The notes: generated by a model not told the origin, from the sequence alone. 64,000 nt of DNA from Liolophura sinensis (GCF_032854445.1 NC_088301.1:18901808-18965807), one strand, 5' to 3'. Shown: positions 47,812-59,320, numbered from the stretch's first letter. Translations and numbers: made by a program.

Positions 47812-50800
47812 AAGGCTCTGTAGAGCGTACAACCATACCTAAAAAAAACTTTTTGCGGATAAATATTCAAGTTGCCACTAAACGGCATTTAGAGCATCAA
47901 GGTTAGACAACACTTGGCTTTGGGTTACTACAAAGTTTATTTTTTTTCTTAGTGAACAAATTGTTAACGCCAAATATTGGAATTTCATGTACTTGTTTGT
48001 TAGAGAACACGCACAAGTAGGTTCCCGTCGCTGAATGATACGCTAGTTACCCGCCCAGATGGTTTATTTCTGTTCCCCGCTTTACAAACAGCCTGCAAAC
48101 ACCATGCTTCGCTGCACACACTACATTCCTGGTGTGTTGAATCAGTTAATTTGGTATCGACAGAGAACTCCCATACTAATATTCGCATCATCTATCAAAG
48201 TTCAGTGATAAATTTAGAGCCGAATAAAAAGGGTCATAGATACACGTCTACAACTCTCTGTGTCCCTCTGATACTCTACCCCGAAGTAGAAAAGCTTCTG
48301 AGTTTGATGGTTTATCGTGCGTTTTGGAACCCAACCTCAGTTTTACCGAACAGGAGCCTAATCAATATCTGTTCGTGTGAGTGAAAACTTGAAAAATAAA
48401 TGAACAGTTGCCTGCAGTGTGCCATTAAGATATTATTTCTAACGGGAACAGTCTAATTTTGATGCAAATGTTTCCTAGCAGTGTGTGAATAAAAGCGTTC
48501 ACCCTTTTATCGTCAAATGTTGGAATTTCAGCCACTCCATTCTAACATCTTCCAAACACCCCATTCTCATAACTGACAGTGCGAAAGCTTTGTAAAGGTG
48601 AACTCAAATGATGAAACAAGTTACCATTGTATTTTTTGTCATAAATTATCCGGTGTGGTAATCAAAACCTTTTGATTCAGATGTGCAATCCTGAAACTAT
48701 ATCCGTTTTGCATCTATATATTAGAACATCATTCATCTAGCGATCTCTGGTGTGGATAAGAGAATAGATTTGCCCAAAATCCCTATAGGGTTTCTAAAAA
48801 GGAAAATGTTAATATATGCCTTTTAGTCTGAAGTCTTCCGCCCAACACCAACGGAATTATTTATTCTGGGGAGCAAGGCATACCATTGCATACTTATATC
48901 ACTGGTGCAAAAGGACCTGGTATGGTCAGGCGGGGAATTGGCCCCATTGCAAGAAATCGTGAACCTCGAGTAGCGAACCTGACTATAGCTGTGAGTGACA
49001 GCTGCTGACAAGCTGGTAAGGCTACTTCTTTTTACAGTTCTGTTTTATTCCTCTTTTCCTGTTATACAGCAAGAAAGCCGCAAACATGCACTGGAGTGAT
49101 GTACAGGCCATAAAATCGAAAAATTGTAGCGGGCTCCAGTCTCACTGAAATACTGTCTTTTTTGCATTAGAAACTGTAGAGTTATGAAAATCACTGTACT
49201 ACAAATCCAACTTTCTGAAAATTTCTTGAGCACGCAGCCATACACCAGTCAATTAATTAAATATATAACAAATGTAACTTTCAACCTTATACTTCCACTA
49301 CGCATAACATGTTAATGTTAATGATAGCTTGTGGACCAAATGTGCTCTCGACCAGGGTCCATGTATGATGTCGCTTAGTTTCCAAAAGTTACGTAATACC
49401 ATAGCTTATCCATTCTAATTCGTGATAACACTTGTTTAATGCAAAACCACCTTTATCTTTAATCGAACAAAAGTATGTTTCCAAAGGAAACAAACAAGAG
49501 CCAGAAATATTTGAACTCTTTCCAGATACGTAACTTTTTCTCCGTTAGCCGACTGTAATGTGGAGGATGCCTGCCAGACCATGGCAGAAATATGGATTTT
49601 AAGCTTGCTAAAATATGACAAAACTGATCATATATAAAGTTTATGTTTTACACATGAAGACAAACGTTAACCAAAACGAAACTTTGACAGCACTTAGAAA
49701 TACACACATAAAGGTTTCAGTAAAGATATTTTTCTCGTTAACGTAGCCAGTGCCTCGTTTGAACGAAAAATTGGTGTTTTTGATGAAAAGTGCATTTTCG
49801 GAGGGTTATTACTAAACAACCATCTCTTATATGCCATTGTAACTTTGATGAGCGCTACGACCAAGTTTTATACTTCTGTTTCCCAAATTTATAGAACTGT
49901 GCTGGGATTTTGAAATTTGCACTTTCTTATCGTACCTCTATGGGGCCGATTCTCAGCTTTACTGCAACAGGTCCTATGCAGAAGAGTTGCAAGCCAACTC
50001 TTCTGGTGATGTAATCATTTGTTTGTACCTTGGTCTCGGTAAATCTCGTTCGCTTCATCTTTTGAAATAGCTCTGTCATGTCTGTTGTGAGCTCCAGCGA
50101 GTTTTTGTGTTAGCGGTAGCGTTGGAGGCAATCATGCGGCCCGTTAAATCATCTTTGTAAAACAAAATGTCGCAAACTTTGTAATCTTTTTGATGTAAGT
50201 ATCATTGTCCGTTTGACTTTCCCGTTACAGTTTGGGTAATGCACGGTGTTAGCTCTTGACTTTCCCCTAGAAGGAAGTCTTTATTACTTCTTGACACAAT
50301 AGTATAACTTTCGTGGCGTTCCATTTCCAAGGTTTAGCTATTTGTGGCTTTGTATCGTGGATTCATGGTTGTTTGCTAAAAGTCTTATAGATAATAGACA
50401 GCCAATCCACACATTAACGAAATAACAGTGTGTCCAAAGCATGAATCAGGACATGTTACGTCACGATAGTAGAGCGACGGGTCTATTTGACCTCCCGTCA
50501 ACCTGGCCTTCCCTCACCATCCCAGTGACCAGTATACGCTGCAAAGAAAAGTGAAGATCTTGTCCACAGTGCTGTAACTTGGAAACAAACACTTCATTAC
50601 CGATAATTATTCATGCACTATGATATTTGCTGCTGTAATTTGATGCCCAGGCAACAAAATGAAAACATGAAACACGCACCACTGGGGAACAAGTATTAAT
50701 TCTCCATAAATATGCATGCACTTAAATTACTCTTTGATTGCTACAAAAGTTTAATTTCTAGGCAACATTCCCGGGATTCTGCTTATAGACTTAGCATCTC

Positions 50801-52910
50801 CGTGCCCTGATCCGTTTGTTGTGATGTCATTTTTTATTAATTTTTAAAATGCAACGACATTTCATTTTGAGTATTTCTATAGAGTGGTAATGGCTACTAA
50901 ATCGAGCAATGCATTTCGTTTTACTTAACTCTGCTTAAGCCCTGGTACCAGAGGTGTCTGCAGTGCTACTTTTTGAGGATGTACTTGAACAGCTAGAAGA
51001 AACCCCTATATGAGGTAGTTTTCTCCGTCTACGTTTGACCATTAGCCAACTAGCACAGTGTCGTCGGTGGTCTTATTATACTCTGTACGCTGCAGTCTTT
51101 TAGATTGCTGTCCATCCTCTCCTCACTGGTCGTCAACGTGTACCACAATCAAGGTAGTTTTTAAGCCGCATTGACCACTTTTCTGCTATTAGTTGTTTGG
51201 GAACGTGTGCAAACTCCTAAGGAATTCAAAACACTGAGGAAATTTCGATTAATAGGTTTGGCCAGACGTTTGGCCTGTTACCAAGACACGCCAGGTAAAC
51301 AAGGTACAAGTGCCTTTGTCTGTCTAACCAGTTATAGATTATCCACAGATCTGCATCTTGTTTCAAGGACATAGCGATAATTGTGGATCCACCTCTGCAG
51401 TGCAGCACAATGGCATTGTGAAACGTGTTTAACTACTTCGGTGAAAATTCCCGTTTTCTGTGTAGATTCTTCACAAATACGGTTAAGCCATCAATTGTCA
51501 TAAGGGTACAATGATTTCTCTAAAATTCTCCAGCATGTTGCTACAAGCCTGAAGTGCTTTGAGCATGGCAACTGGTTAGCGATTCTATCTTAGACACGTG
51601 GACAACGCAGTTTGACTTGCTTAACCTACAGAGAGAGTTTTTTCATTTTGTTAATCATGCAATTGTCTTTGGATCAGATTTAGGAAATGTCAATAATTTG
51701 TTGTTAATTCTCCCCAACAAGAATCAACGGATGAAAGTAGCACGCCATGTATATATGAAACAAATTAGGCCGACTATGAAGAAATGCTGTTCTAAGGTCT
51801 TCTGCAAATTAAATTAACGTAATTGCTTTTTCAACATATGTCCTGTACCGATGACACAAAAGACCAATTAAGTCGACTTGAATGTTAATTAAACTTTAAA
51901 AGGATGCAGTGAAAATGTTGAAAAGATCATACATTACAAACACCGTGCAACAGATTGCTCCGATAAGAAGAGCAAAATGGTCTTTACAGGGAGCGTTTTC
52001 GTCCATGAGTTCTACAAACTGTTGACGGAGAATACCAAGGCGCATTAAAGCCTGCGTCGAGAGAGCTGAAGAGCTGCTTAATAATGGAACACAGTAGGCT
52101 ACTTTTCACCTTTAACAACACACTCTCCCTTCCGTAGCTTCAATAATTCACCATATCCAGTCTAATTGATAACCACGATCCGGCACATTCGTGCTGCGCC
52201 TTTTTTTTCATTTGCCTTAGTTGCTGGCCATAAAAGGGGGTATCGAGCTTTCGCTCTCATCGCGCGGAAGATGAACTATTTCCGATGGCCTGTCTTCAAA
52301 CACTGTCCATCTATCCACCGGGTCTCATCACATCCAAGGCGTCAAATCATACCTCCGGCACACTAAGGAGTGCGCGATCGCCATAGAATCGTCACGAAAG
52401 CATTTCCCAATTGGCCGAAATCGGTCGATCACTGGCGCTAATCAAATAATGGATGCTGAGAATTTGCTTAGCCAGATTTGAGCGATCCCTACTTCTAAAT
52501 GGATGTTCTTTGAACAATGCCAGGAAACATCACCATTTTAACCGGTAAACTGGGTGTTTATGGAAACGTTTTATCTTAGAGGTATCTTAGAAAATTGCTC
52601 TTGAGACGGTGATCATGACTGTAGTGAGAACAGCCAATAAGGGTCCCGTTCAGGATCCCTATACACATGAAGTTACCACTGCGGTAATTGCCTTCAACAT
52701 GATAAAAACAAAAAACGCCAGGATATAGCACTAAGAAGGGCGTCGAGCACTAATCAGTTTCAACAATAAATAAGCACTCAACATCGTAATGTCGATCTCG
52801 CATAATAGGTGAAACTTATGTTGATTCAGATGTTAAAACTCAAACTGCTTATTTAAAAAAAATATCAAAGAATCCCCTTTTTTTTCATCATCTTTATTTA
52901 AAATCATACC
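47812..52910. other. Long non-coding stretch, nothing recognised
   Basis: About 5.1 kb. Longest frames are 60-77 codons and none has a domain or convincing splice sites. I recognise no SINE or tandem repeat here, which makes it the largest repeat-free part of the window. Confidence 0.45.
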
Positions 52911-52924
52911 TATTAGACAATTTC
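52911..52924. repeat. Target-site duplication, left copy
   Basis: TATTAGACAATTTC, identical to 53189-53202, flanks the SINE-1 between them. Confidence 0.95.
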
Positions 52925-53188
52925 GGGGGCCTCAGTGGCTCAGCTGTTTAGCGCGCTAGCGCAGCGTAATGACACAGGAGCCTCTCGCCAATGCGGTCGC
53001 TGTGAGTTCAAGTCCAGCTCATGTTGGCTTCCTCTCCGGCGTACGTGGGATGGTCTGTTAGCAACCGGATGGTCGTGGGTTTTTCCCGGGCTCTGCCCGG
53101 TTTCCACCCACCATAACGCTGGCTGCCGTCGCATAAGTGAAATATTCTTGAGTACAGCGTAAAACACCAATCAAATAAATAAATAAAA
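52925..53188 (+). mobile_element. Complete SINE-1 with perfect 14-bp target-site duplication
   Basis: The element starts with GGGGGCCTCAG and carries A box TGGCTCAGCTG and B box GTTCAAGTCC. The body has AACCGGATGGTCGTGGGTTT and GGGCTCTGCCCGGTTTCCAC, and the end is TTGAGTACAGCGTAAAACAC with AAATAAATAAAA. Intact flanking duplications give exact element boundaries (264 bp) and show insertion by target-primed reverse transcription. It is one of the youngest insertions in the window. Confidence 0.97.
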
Positions 53189-53202
53189 TATTAGACAATT
53201 TC
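53189..53202. repeat. Target-site duplication, right copy
   Basis: TATTAGACAATTTC, the exact repeat of 52911-52924. Confidence 0.95.
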
Positions 53203-54848
53203 AATTTTTGACTCTCTCTAACATTAATAAATAAAACCTATTACTTAATATATTTTTTAAAAAAGGCAAGGATATGTTACATTATATTAAACACTTGTGC
53301 TGTAGTATGAACGAATGGGGGTGTCTGTTCCCGCTAGATCCGTAATCTGTCGTCTCAGTATTTGTTAAAATTAGTAAATTTAACTACTATAGCCCTGAAA
53401 CTGTAAAAGTGGGCGCGGGCTGTGGGGGTGGGGTCAGGGGAGGAGGGGGGGGTGGATTATGTGCATTCTTTACGCAATAAATCATATAAATATACCGTGA
53501 ATACCCTTGATTTCTTACTAATACGTCGACGAGTAAACACTCTACACCCTGCATTCATAGGCTTACTCTAGTACAGGATTTTTTATGTGTCTCCTCAGAG
53601 CTATTAAGGGTCAACGGCTAATTTCTGTAGGCTGTACAGGTTTAGTGATCATCCTAACTCAGTTGATGGCGCCATTAAGCACCTCTGGTACAGTTGTCAT
53701 CGAAATGATGCCCCAAAACAGTGATGTCTTGAGGCGCCTTTGTCCGCACCTCTGTCAAAAGGCATTACGTCCACCAACGAACGAACCATTCTCTTTAAGA
53801 ACCCGTTCTCCTGACGTTTGGCAGCTGAGCAGAACGATTTTGCCGCTCAGTTTAGATGTGCTTGTTTTAAAGATCACTCTGCCCACACATGATACAGCGA
53901 ACTACATCTACATCTTGATGAAGGCGAGACTATGTCAACGTACACCACTAGCTGTGTGTATGTGTGTACATAGTTTTAACCCAATGTCCACATTCTGACG
54001 GTAATGCGCGGAAGTTCATGAATTCATTTATTTGGGTGCAGGAAAAGGGAGTGTCCGGCGTAAACCTTTGGCAAGTTACTGATGAGGTTTCTCAGGGTAT
54101 CGTCCAGATATGCACACCATATTTTTATGAGACAAGTGGTCTCAACGAGAACAAGACTGTGCCAACACGCTTATTGTTATCAAACCCGCGACCTTCGGCA
54201 GGTTTCATCATGCGTGAAATGCCTGAGTTAACAGAATAAAATTATAATCACGATATGACCATTTATCCATACATCCGGTGTTCTCATATAGAGTTGTGAA
54301 GAAGCATTATTATTTCATAATTATATGTCATTTCCATTGCCCGCAGTAGGTTACCAGACGGGAATAAATCGATCGTCACCGTATCGTGTCTGTGAGGATA
54401 GTCGAGTGAAATGATTTCCACCGTTCTCTATTCATACCCTTTGGCCTATATTCCTAAAATTTAAGATCTTCCTCCCTTGTATTTTTGGGTATATTGCGCT
54501 TTAACGTCACCACAATAAATCGACAAATCTATGTTGTAGACACCACAGAACCTTGGGCAAACCAAAAATGGTACAATCTAAACTCTCCTTGACATCTGAT
54601 CAGAAGAAGTGTAAAATATATACATGTATAGTATATGTTGTGATGTACAGGTATTATAGTGTATGTATGACGCCACGTGCTTTCATTGACATAATACGTT
54701 CTCTGTTGATCAACGGGCAATCTCCGGCCGTATCTAAATGTTGTTAAAGGTCTTCTCCCTACAGGATATCGATGTCCTCTGGCTCCAGTGAACATTAACC
54801 ATCTGCATCTATGACCATGAATTATTGTTTTTTCCTCTTCCTTTCCAG
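53203..54848. other. Non-coding stretch upstream of the KCNE-like gene
   Basis: It holds a G-rich tract at 53410-53454 (several runs of three to eight G, a G-quadruplex candidate). A 137-codon plus frame (53585-53998) has no recognisable domain or splice context, so I do not call it a gene. It may include the first intron of the gene downstream, and the promoter and 5' exon are not identified. Confidence 0.45.
54826..54848 (+). promoter_or_regulatory. Predicted 3' splice site (acceptor)
   Basis: A strong pyrimidine tract (TTGTTTTTTCCTCTTCCTTT) ends in CCAG at 54845-54848. It would start the exon carrying the KCNE-like coding sequence at 54849, implying at least one upstream 5' UTR exon. Confidence 0.5.
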
Positions 54849-55175
54849 TGGCTACAAAACAAGTGCCATGCTAGGACCTCTGATGCATAAATTATAAACT
54901 AGAATGAAAAACGATCCTGGAGCCGACACTTCCCCCTCGCGATGTTCAGGAGAGTTTCTGTCGATGGAATCACCTTGTGCTCACTACGTGAGGAACAGGA
55001 CCATGTTGGATAACAGGAGTACTTTCTTGTTTGCTGCTAAGTACTGTTCGGAAATCACGTGGGAGCGACACAGTCTGACCTTTGGCTCTGGGATCTACCG
55101 TTCAAGTGCGGTTGCACTGTCTGTGTTTTTTCATATTGCGAATCAATCGTTGTGAGTGTCAGCTCGTGAGGTACA
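54849..55175 (+). other. Predicted 5' UTR with upstream ORF
   Basis: This lies between the predicted acceptor and the coding ATG. It contains an 83-codon open frame (54904-55155) in a different reading frame, ending 20 bases before the main start. Its translation has no known domain, so it is either chance or a regulatory upstream ORF. A second, weaker acceptor-like CAG occurs at 55159-55161, which would remove this upstream frame. Confidence 0.4.
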
Positions 55176-56060
55176 ATGCCCCCGGTGCAATATGTATCGT
55201 GTGCGGATCTGGGGCTAGTAGCCACCGTGCCAACAAATGACACTATGAGTGGGCAAAAAGGCACCGAGCAATCGGACCTCCAGGCGTTGCTGTACATTGT
55301 GATAACTTTGCTCTTCTACTCTTTGGGAATAATTATTGGAATTATTTCCTACTTGAAAAGGGAGAAACGCGAAATGATGGAAGACAAAACATACGACGAT
55401 TTCTTCACCATGAAGCTCGACCCGTTCGTTGCTGTCAAAAGCCAAAGGGTTCAACAATTTGCTGAGCGCATTAAGTTTTTTGAGGAGAAAAAGCGATTGC
55501 GGGAAGAGGAAGCCGAGCGTCAAAGACTGCTGCGGATAAACGAACCCTCGGGATCCAGTGATGGATTTAGTTCCCGCCGTATTAGCCGTGTCTCTCTCCT
55601 TCCGCCTGACAATTCCTCTATGCAATTCAAGCACAAGAGCTGTCAAACAGACGACATCGAAAAAGAAACGAGCACTCTTGGAAGTCGCGCTCGGAAAATT
55701 GTGAAAATCCTAACACCAACACCATCAAGGCGAACACTGAAGATACACATACCACGTTCGAGCAGAAAGAAATCTAAGCATAAAGACCCTCCCAAGGGAG
55801 GAGATCAAATGCTGTCTTCCCCGAGTTTACCAGACGAGGACCAACTCTCGTGCATTTCCGTAGACAGCTCCCGACCTCGATCCAGATCTCTGCTCACTCC
55901 CACCATTTGTCTTCCGCCTGAGGATATGACGTCACGGTCGACAATCTCCGACTCCCCACCGAATGGTCGACACATGCGCAGTCCTGTACCTTATATGGAC
56001 GCCTCGACGGACGACGATGGAGACCGAGCCACAACACCGCTCATTCATGAGATCGTGTAG
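55176..56060 (+). CDS. KCNE (MinK)-like single-pass membrane protein
   Basis: A 294-residue protein in one uninterrupted frame, the only convincing gene here. An in-frame TGA lies 9 bases upstream, so M1 is the first possible start in this exon; A at -3 fits a eukaryotic start. Seen: a short N-terminus with one N-glycosylation sequon (N21-D-T23), no cleavable signal peptide, one hydrophobic segment at about 37-59, then a basic juxtamembrane stretch KREKRE (61-66) and DKTYDDFF (70-77). A charged, probably helical segment (90-120) and a long Ser/Thr/Pro-rich basic tail follow, with RRIS (134-137) and RRTL (185-188) basophilic kinase-type sites. The end HEIV fits a class III PDZ ligand. Vertebrate KCNE proteins have the same plan (outside N-terminus, one helix, SKxxEHSxDP-like juxtamembrane motif, often one coding exon) and tune Kv channels such as KCNQ1 at the plasma membrane. 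The tail here is much longer than usual (KCNE are roughly 100-220 residues). The similarity is short and judged by eye, so another single-pass family is possible. Confidence 0.6.
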   Translation: MPPVQYVSCADLGLVATVPTNDTMSGQKGTEQSDLQALLYIVITLLFYSLGIIIGIISYLKREKREMMEDKTYDDFFTMKLDPFVAVKSQRVQQFAERIKFFEEKKRLREEEAERQRLLRINEPSGSSDGFSSRRISRVSLLPPDNSSMQFKHKSCQTDDIEKETSTLGSRARKIVKILTPTPSRRTLKIHIPRSSRKKSKHKDPPKGGDQMLSSPSLPDEDQLSCISVDSSRPRSRSLLTPTICLPPEDMTSRSTISDSPPNGRHMRSPVPYMDASTDDDGDRATTPLIHEIV

Positions 56061-56584
56061 ATCGCACACTGGCCGGATGAGTATAGTTTCCATCTTGTTT
56101 CAAGGGAGACTTAAAACAGTTCACGGAAATCTTTTATCCTTCAGCAATATTCTTTCACCAGCCTTTTGTTTCTCTCATATTTCACGTCTTTCACTGTTCA
56201 CTGTGCCTTTTATACTAACTGATAGTTTATTTTCTCTATCAAGTTATTGCGCTGAACACCTGTGACTTATATAGTTTCACCAAAACACCCTGTATTTTTA
56301 ACATAGAATTCCAAATATTAATTGACACATCTGTACAAATTTCTGGGTAACATACATAGTAGGTATGTTTTATTTTTATACGAGCTGTATGTTGTTATAA
56401 AATGCCTTAATAGACTTTGTCCCTGTTAATTGTCAAACAGATCCAAAGTCACACCATTGCAGTTTAGACTTGCACTGCGATACTGTTCTTTACCATTTTG
56501 TAGATTCTAAAATAATATGTGACAAGGCTGTCTATTCTAAATATGTGGCCTCATTCTAGACATCCATTACATTGTTTACGTGTT

Positions 56585-56745
56585 CTATTAACATGTTTTT
56601 GATTAATGTTTTACGACGTTCTCATGAATGTTTCTCCCACACAACGGTGGTATGGTTGGAGGAAACCGGGCTGAGCCCATGGGAAACCCACGACCATCCG
56701 CTGGTTGCAGGCAGACCTTCCAATGCCTTGAGAGAAGGCCAACAC
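56585..56745 (-). mobile_element. SINE-1 fragment in the presumed 3' UTR
   Basis: TTGATTAATGTTTTACGACG, TTCTCATGAATGTTTCTCCC, GGAGGAAACCGGGCTGAGCC and ACGACCATCCGCTGGTTGCA with CAGACCTTCCAATGCC follow the minus-strand order of SINE-1. The head is absent. Confidence 0.85.
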
Positions 56746-57232
56746 GTTGTCTTTAATAGGGCATCACGAATTGGAATCAGTTATGAACTTTTCTAAACGT
56801 GTCAATCCGAATCCGCCTGTTGTTTCCTATTAACAAGGAAGTCCTAATAGCATGTATTTGAAATTTATACCGTTTGTGACTAGTGTTGAGGTTATGGCTG
56901 CATTCCTGACATTTCCAGTCTGGTAAAATATTGTGAAGTACAGCAATGAGAATTTTTGTCGCCAAATGCAATTTGTATCCAAAGTGGAAAGCATAATTTG
57001 TGTAACAGCCCATTGGATTTTTCTGTATCCCTTGGAGAGTAGTGAAACAAGTATGTTGAAGAATTTACAGTTATTTCAAGTGATTATTTTCTCAACCTTC
57101 TAAAGTCGTAAGATAAATGTAGATTTTCTGCGATTCTCCATTTCTCAGATTATTTCCACCGATAAGAAGACCCCTTTGAACTTCTATGAAGCTGGCGGGA
57201 AATAAGTTAACAATTTATAGATTTTGGAGAGT

Positions 57233-57238
57233 AATAAA
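57233..57238 (+). terminator. Candidate polyadenylation signal AATAAA
   Basis: It lies in GAGTAATAAAGAAC and is followed within about 30 bases by a GT-rich stretch (TTGTTTCAGTGGTGTTTT). It is the first AATAAA after the KCNE-like stop codon. Confidence 0.35.
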
Positions 57239-57478
57239 GAACAGCGGAATTGTTTCAGTGGTGTTTTACCCGTAGTCTCTATGTCTACAGCTTGATTCTA
57301 CGTCGTGTTTGGAAAGCGTTGGTGGGAAGAGAGAGAGCATTGGAGAAGGACAACTCTTTTTTTTTTGCTTCGCACGCCCTGCAAGTGGGAAATGGCGCCA
57401 AACTATGGGTAGATAACTGTGCATTCCGAACTGTATTGGCTTTGTTGTTAAGACTCCTTCACAGAAACTACCTACTGT

Positions 57479-57533
57479 GTTATCGGCTTTGCCCCCTTGC
57501 ATCACAGAAAGGATGCAAGGGGGTAGAGATAAC
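57479..57533. repeat. Inverted repeat, hairpin with 12-bp core stem
   Basis: CCCCCTTGCATC and its complement GATGCAAGGGGG are separated by a short AT-rich loop. The outer GTTATC (57479-57484) and GATAAC (57528-57533) also pair, with a small internal loop between. It could be a MITE core. Frames of 69-108 codons crossing it are not called. Confidence 0.8.
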
Positions 57534-58289
57534 AAAGGAAGAAATCAAACATTACTTTTGGAAATTGACTTGCTAACTTTACATTTGTTGGCACAGTCTT
57601 TATGGCATTCGGCAAATAATGCTCATTTTCATGTTGATTCCAAAACGTTGAACTGCAATTATCTCCTGATTATTAGGCCTGATTAGGCCTCATGTATCCT
57701 TGATGTTTGTTGGAATATTCAATCCGTTATTAATTTCTTTTTGTTTGTTTTTTTCTGTCGTCTGTGATGAAAGCATATTTTTGATTTAGTATTTGACTCA
57801 ATTATCAATGAAGGTGCCAACATTTGGATGACGACTCATATTTATGGATGTCTAGAAACAGGCCATGCATGGTTTTCACCGCTTTTAAATTCATGGCAAT
57901 TATACTTGTTACCAAAGTACACTTAATAATACCCCACTGCTGCCAACACGAACTTCCCTCTTTTGTATTTCATTCTCATCCCCCAGATATATGCTCATAG
58001 AGTTTAGAGTTTTTAAGTTTTTTAATAATCTATTCAGCTTTATATTTACATGAATACCATATCCAAGATTTGCCTTTCTTCTTCAATTTCTTATACTTGT
58101 GAAAGCTTATATTGTCACCAGTATCAAACTGCTAATGTACTTTGTATCCAATCATGACACACATGTAAGGTTTTTGGTGTACTTGCGAGTTTGTATAGAT
58201 TGATATGTACAGCACTTTCAGCCATATACGTTCACTGATGGCACATTAAGTGGAGAACCCTTCAAAGCAGGAAGCGGCCATAACAGTGG
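57534..58289. other. Non-coding stretch, nothing recognised
   Basis: AT-rich, with a short direct repeat of GATTAGGCCT around 57666-57690. No coding frame or repeat family was recognised. Confidence 0.45.
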
Positions 58290-58500
58290 TAGTAACACCA
58301 CTGTGATTTGAGTGATCTAAGATCATTGAATTTGAACACCTGACAACTGACAAATGAGGTCAAGAGTTCAAATCCATCTCCTGGAGTCTCGGTTTTCTTC
58401 AATGTTTGCTTCACGCATAAACCTGACCGGCGCCATACAAATAAAATATGTCTGAAAAAGGTGTAAAACACCAATAAATGATAATGAATAAATACCGGTA
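58290..58500 (+). mobile_element. Old SINE related to SINE-1
   Basis: GTCAAGAGTTCAAATCCATC (B-box-like), CTGGAGTCTCGGTTTTCTTC, CGGCGCCATACAAATAAAAT, GTGTAAAACACCAATAAATG and an AATAAATA tail. The layout matches SINE-1 but the sequence is strongly changed in the middle, so it may be a separate subfamily. Confidence 0.65.
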
Positions 58501-59296
58501 AATAAAATTAAAATATTTACCTTGATCTTCCCTACGCGGCTTACTCCTGTGCTGTATATTTTTATTATAAAACTAAGCACCATTGTTGACAAGAATTTAT
58601 TTAACTTGTCTTACAGACAAGATTTTATGAATTGGATTAATAATGCATGATCTTCCATTTTCATGCTTATGGTACATAATTGCACAAATAAATATTTCAA
58701 AGTTTTTTCTATAGCTAAATGTCAAGTGCTCTGGCACAGGGATTTTATCACATCCCCTACGTCACGTCCTCACAAGAGTTATCATAACCTCATTCAATGC
58801 AGACTAAACCGCTACAATGTTTCAGCCAATCCAGTTCTCGCTTTTGTTTTCAAGGCAGCGCTCCAGCTTGGGATTCCCCTTTTTTTTGTCAATCCAAATC
58901 CCGCTGGAAGACTGGAATTGATTGGTCGCTGATAAAGGCAGCTCTATCTCACGGCCAGTAGCGCCGCATGACCGTTGAACACACATGACTACATGCGTAT
59001 GGTACTGATTTTCACTAGATTGGGAAGAGGCGCATGGACTGTAGATACAGTTATGTTCAGATATAAACAATGCCAAATATTTGCAAAATGAGTGTAATTA
59101 ATTAATACCGGTAACCTGTTAAACAAGGCACAAATTACATTACAGTTCCCCACCTCACTCATCAGTACTTTTCAAACCGTACATCGGAAATATTCAATCC
59201 GTTTTGTGTACACAGAGGAGGATCTCTAAAGCACTGATGTGTGATCCTTATAAATCTTGGGCTTCTGTTGCATATATATGATGTCATATTCCTACA
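58501..59296. other. Non-coding stretch, nothing recognised
   Basis: Opposing frames of 84-89 codons overlap at 58663-59076. No domain or repeat was recognised. Confidence 0.45.
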
Positions 59297-59320
59297 ATAT
59301 ATATATATATATATATATAT
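59297..59320. repeat. (AT)n microsatellite, 24 bp
   Basis: A pure AT dinucleotide run. Confidence 0.97.

Larger units (their letters stand above)
56061..57238 (+). other. Predicted 3' UTR of the KCNE-like gene
   Basis: The stop codon at 56058-56060 is followed by AT-rich DNA without convincing coding frames. The first canonical AATAAA on the plus strand is at 57233-57238, giving a 3' UTR of about 1.2 kb if it is used. A minus-oriented SINE-1 lies within it. Shorter UTRs using variant signals are possible. Confidence 0.4.

Noticed and set aside
53585-53998. 137-codon plus-strand frame
   Set aside because: No domain, no supporting splice sites, and an odd composition in its last third. It is considered chance.
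55215-55646. 143-codon minus-strand frame
   Set aside because: It is the antisense shadow of the KCNE-like coding sequence and has no domain of its own.
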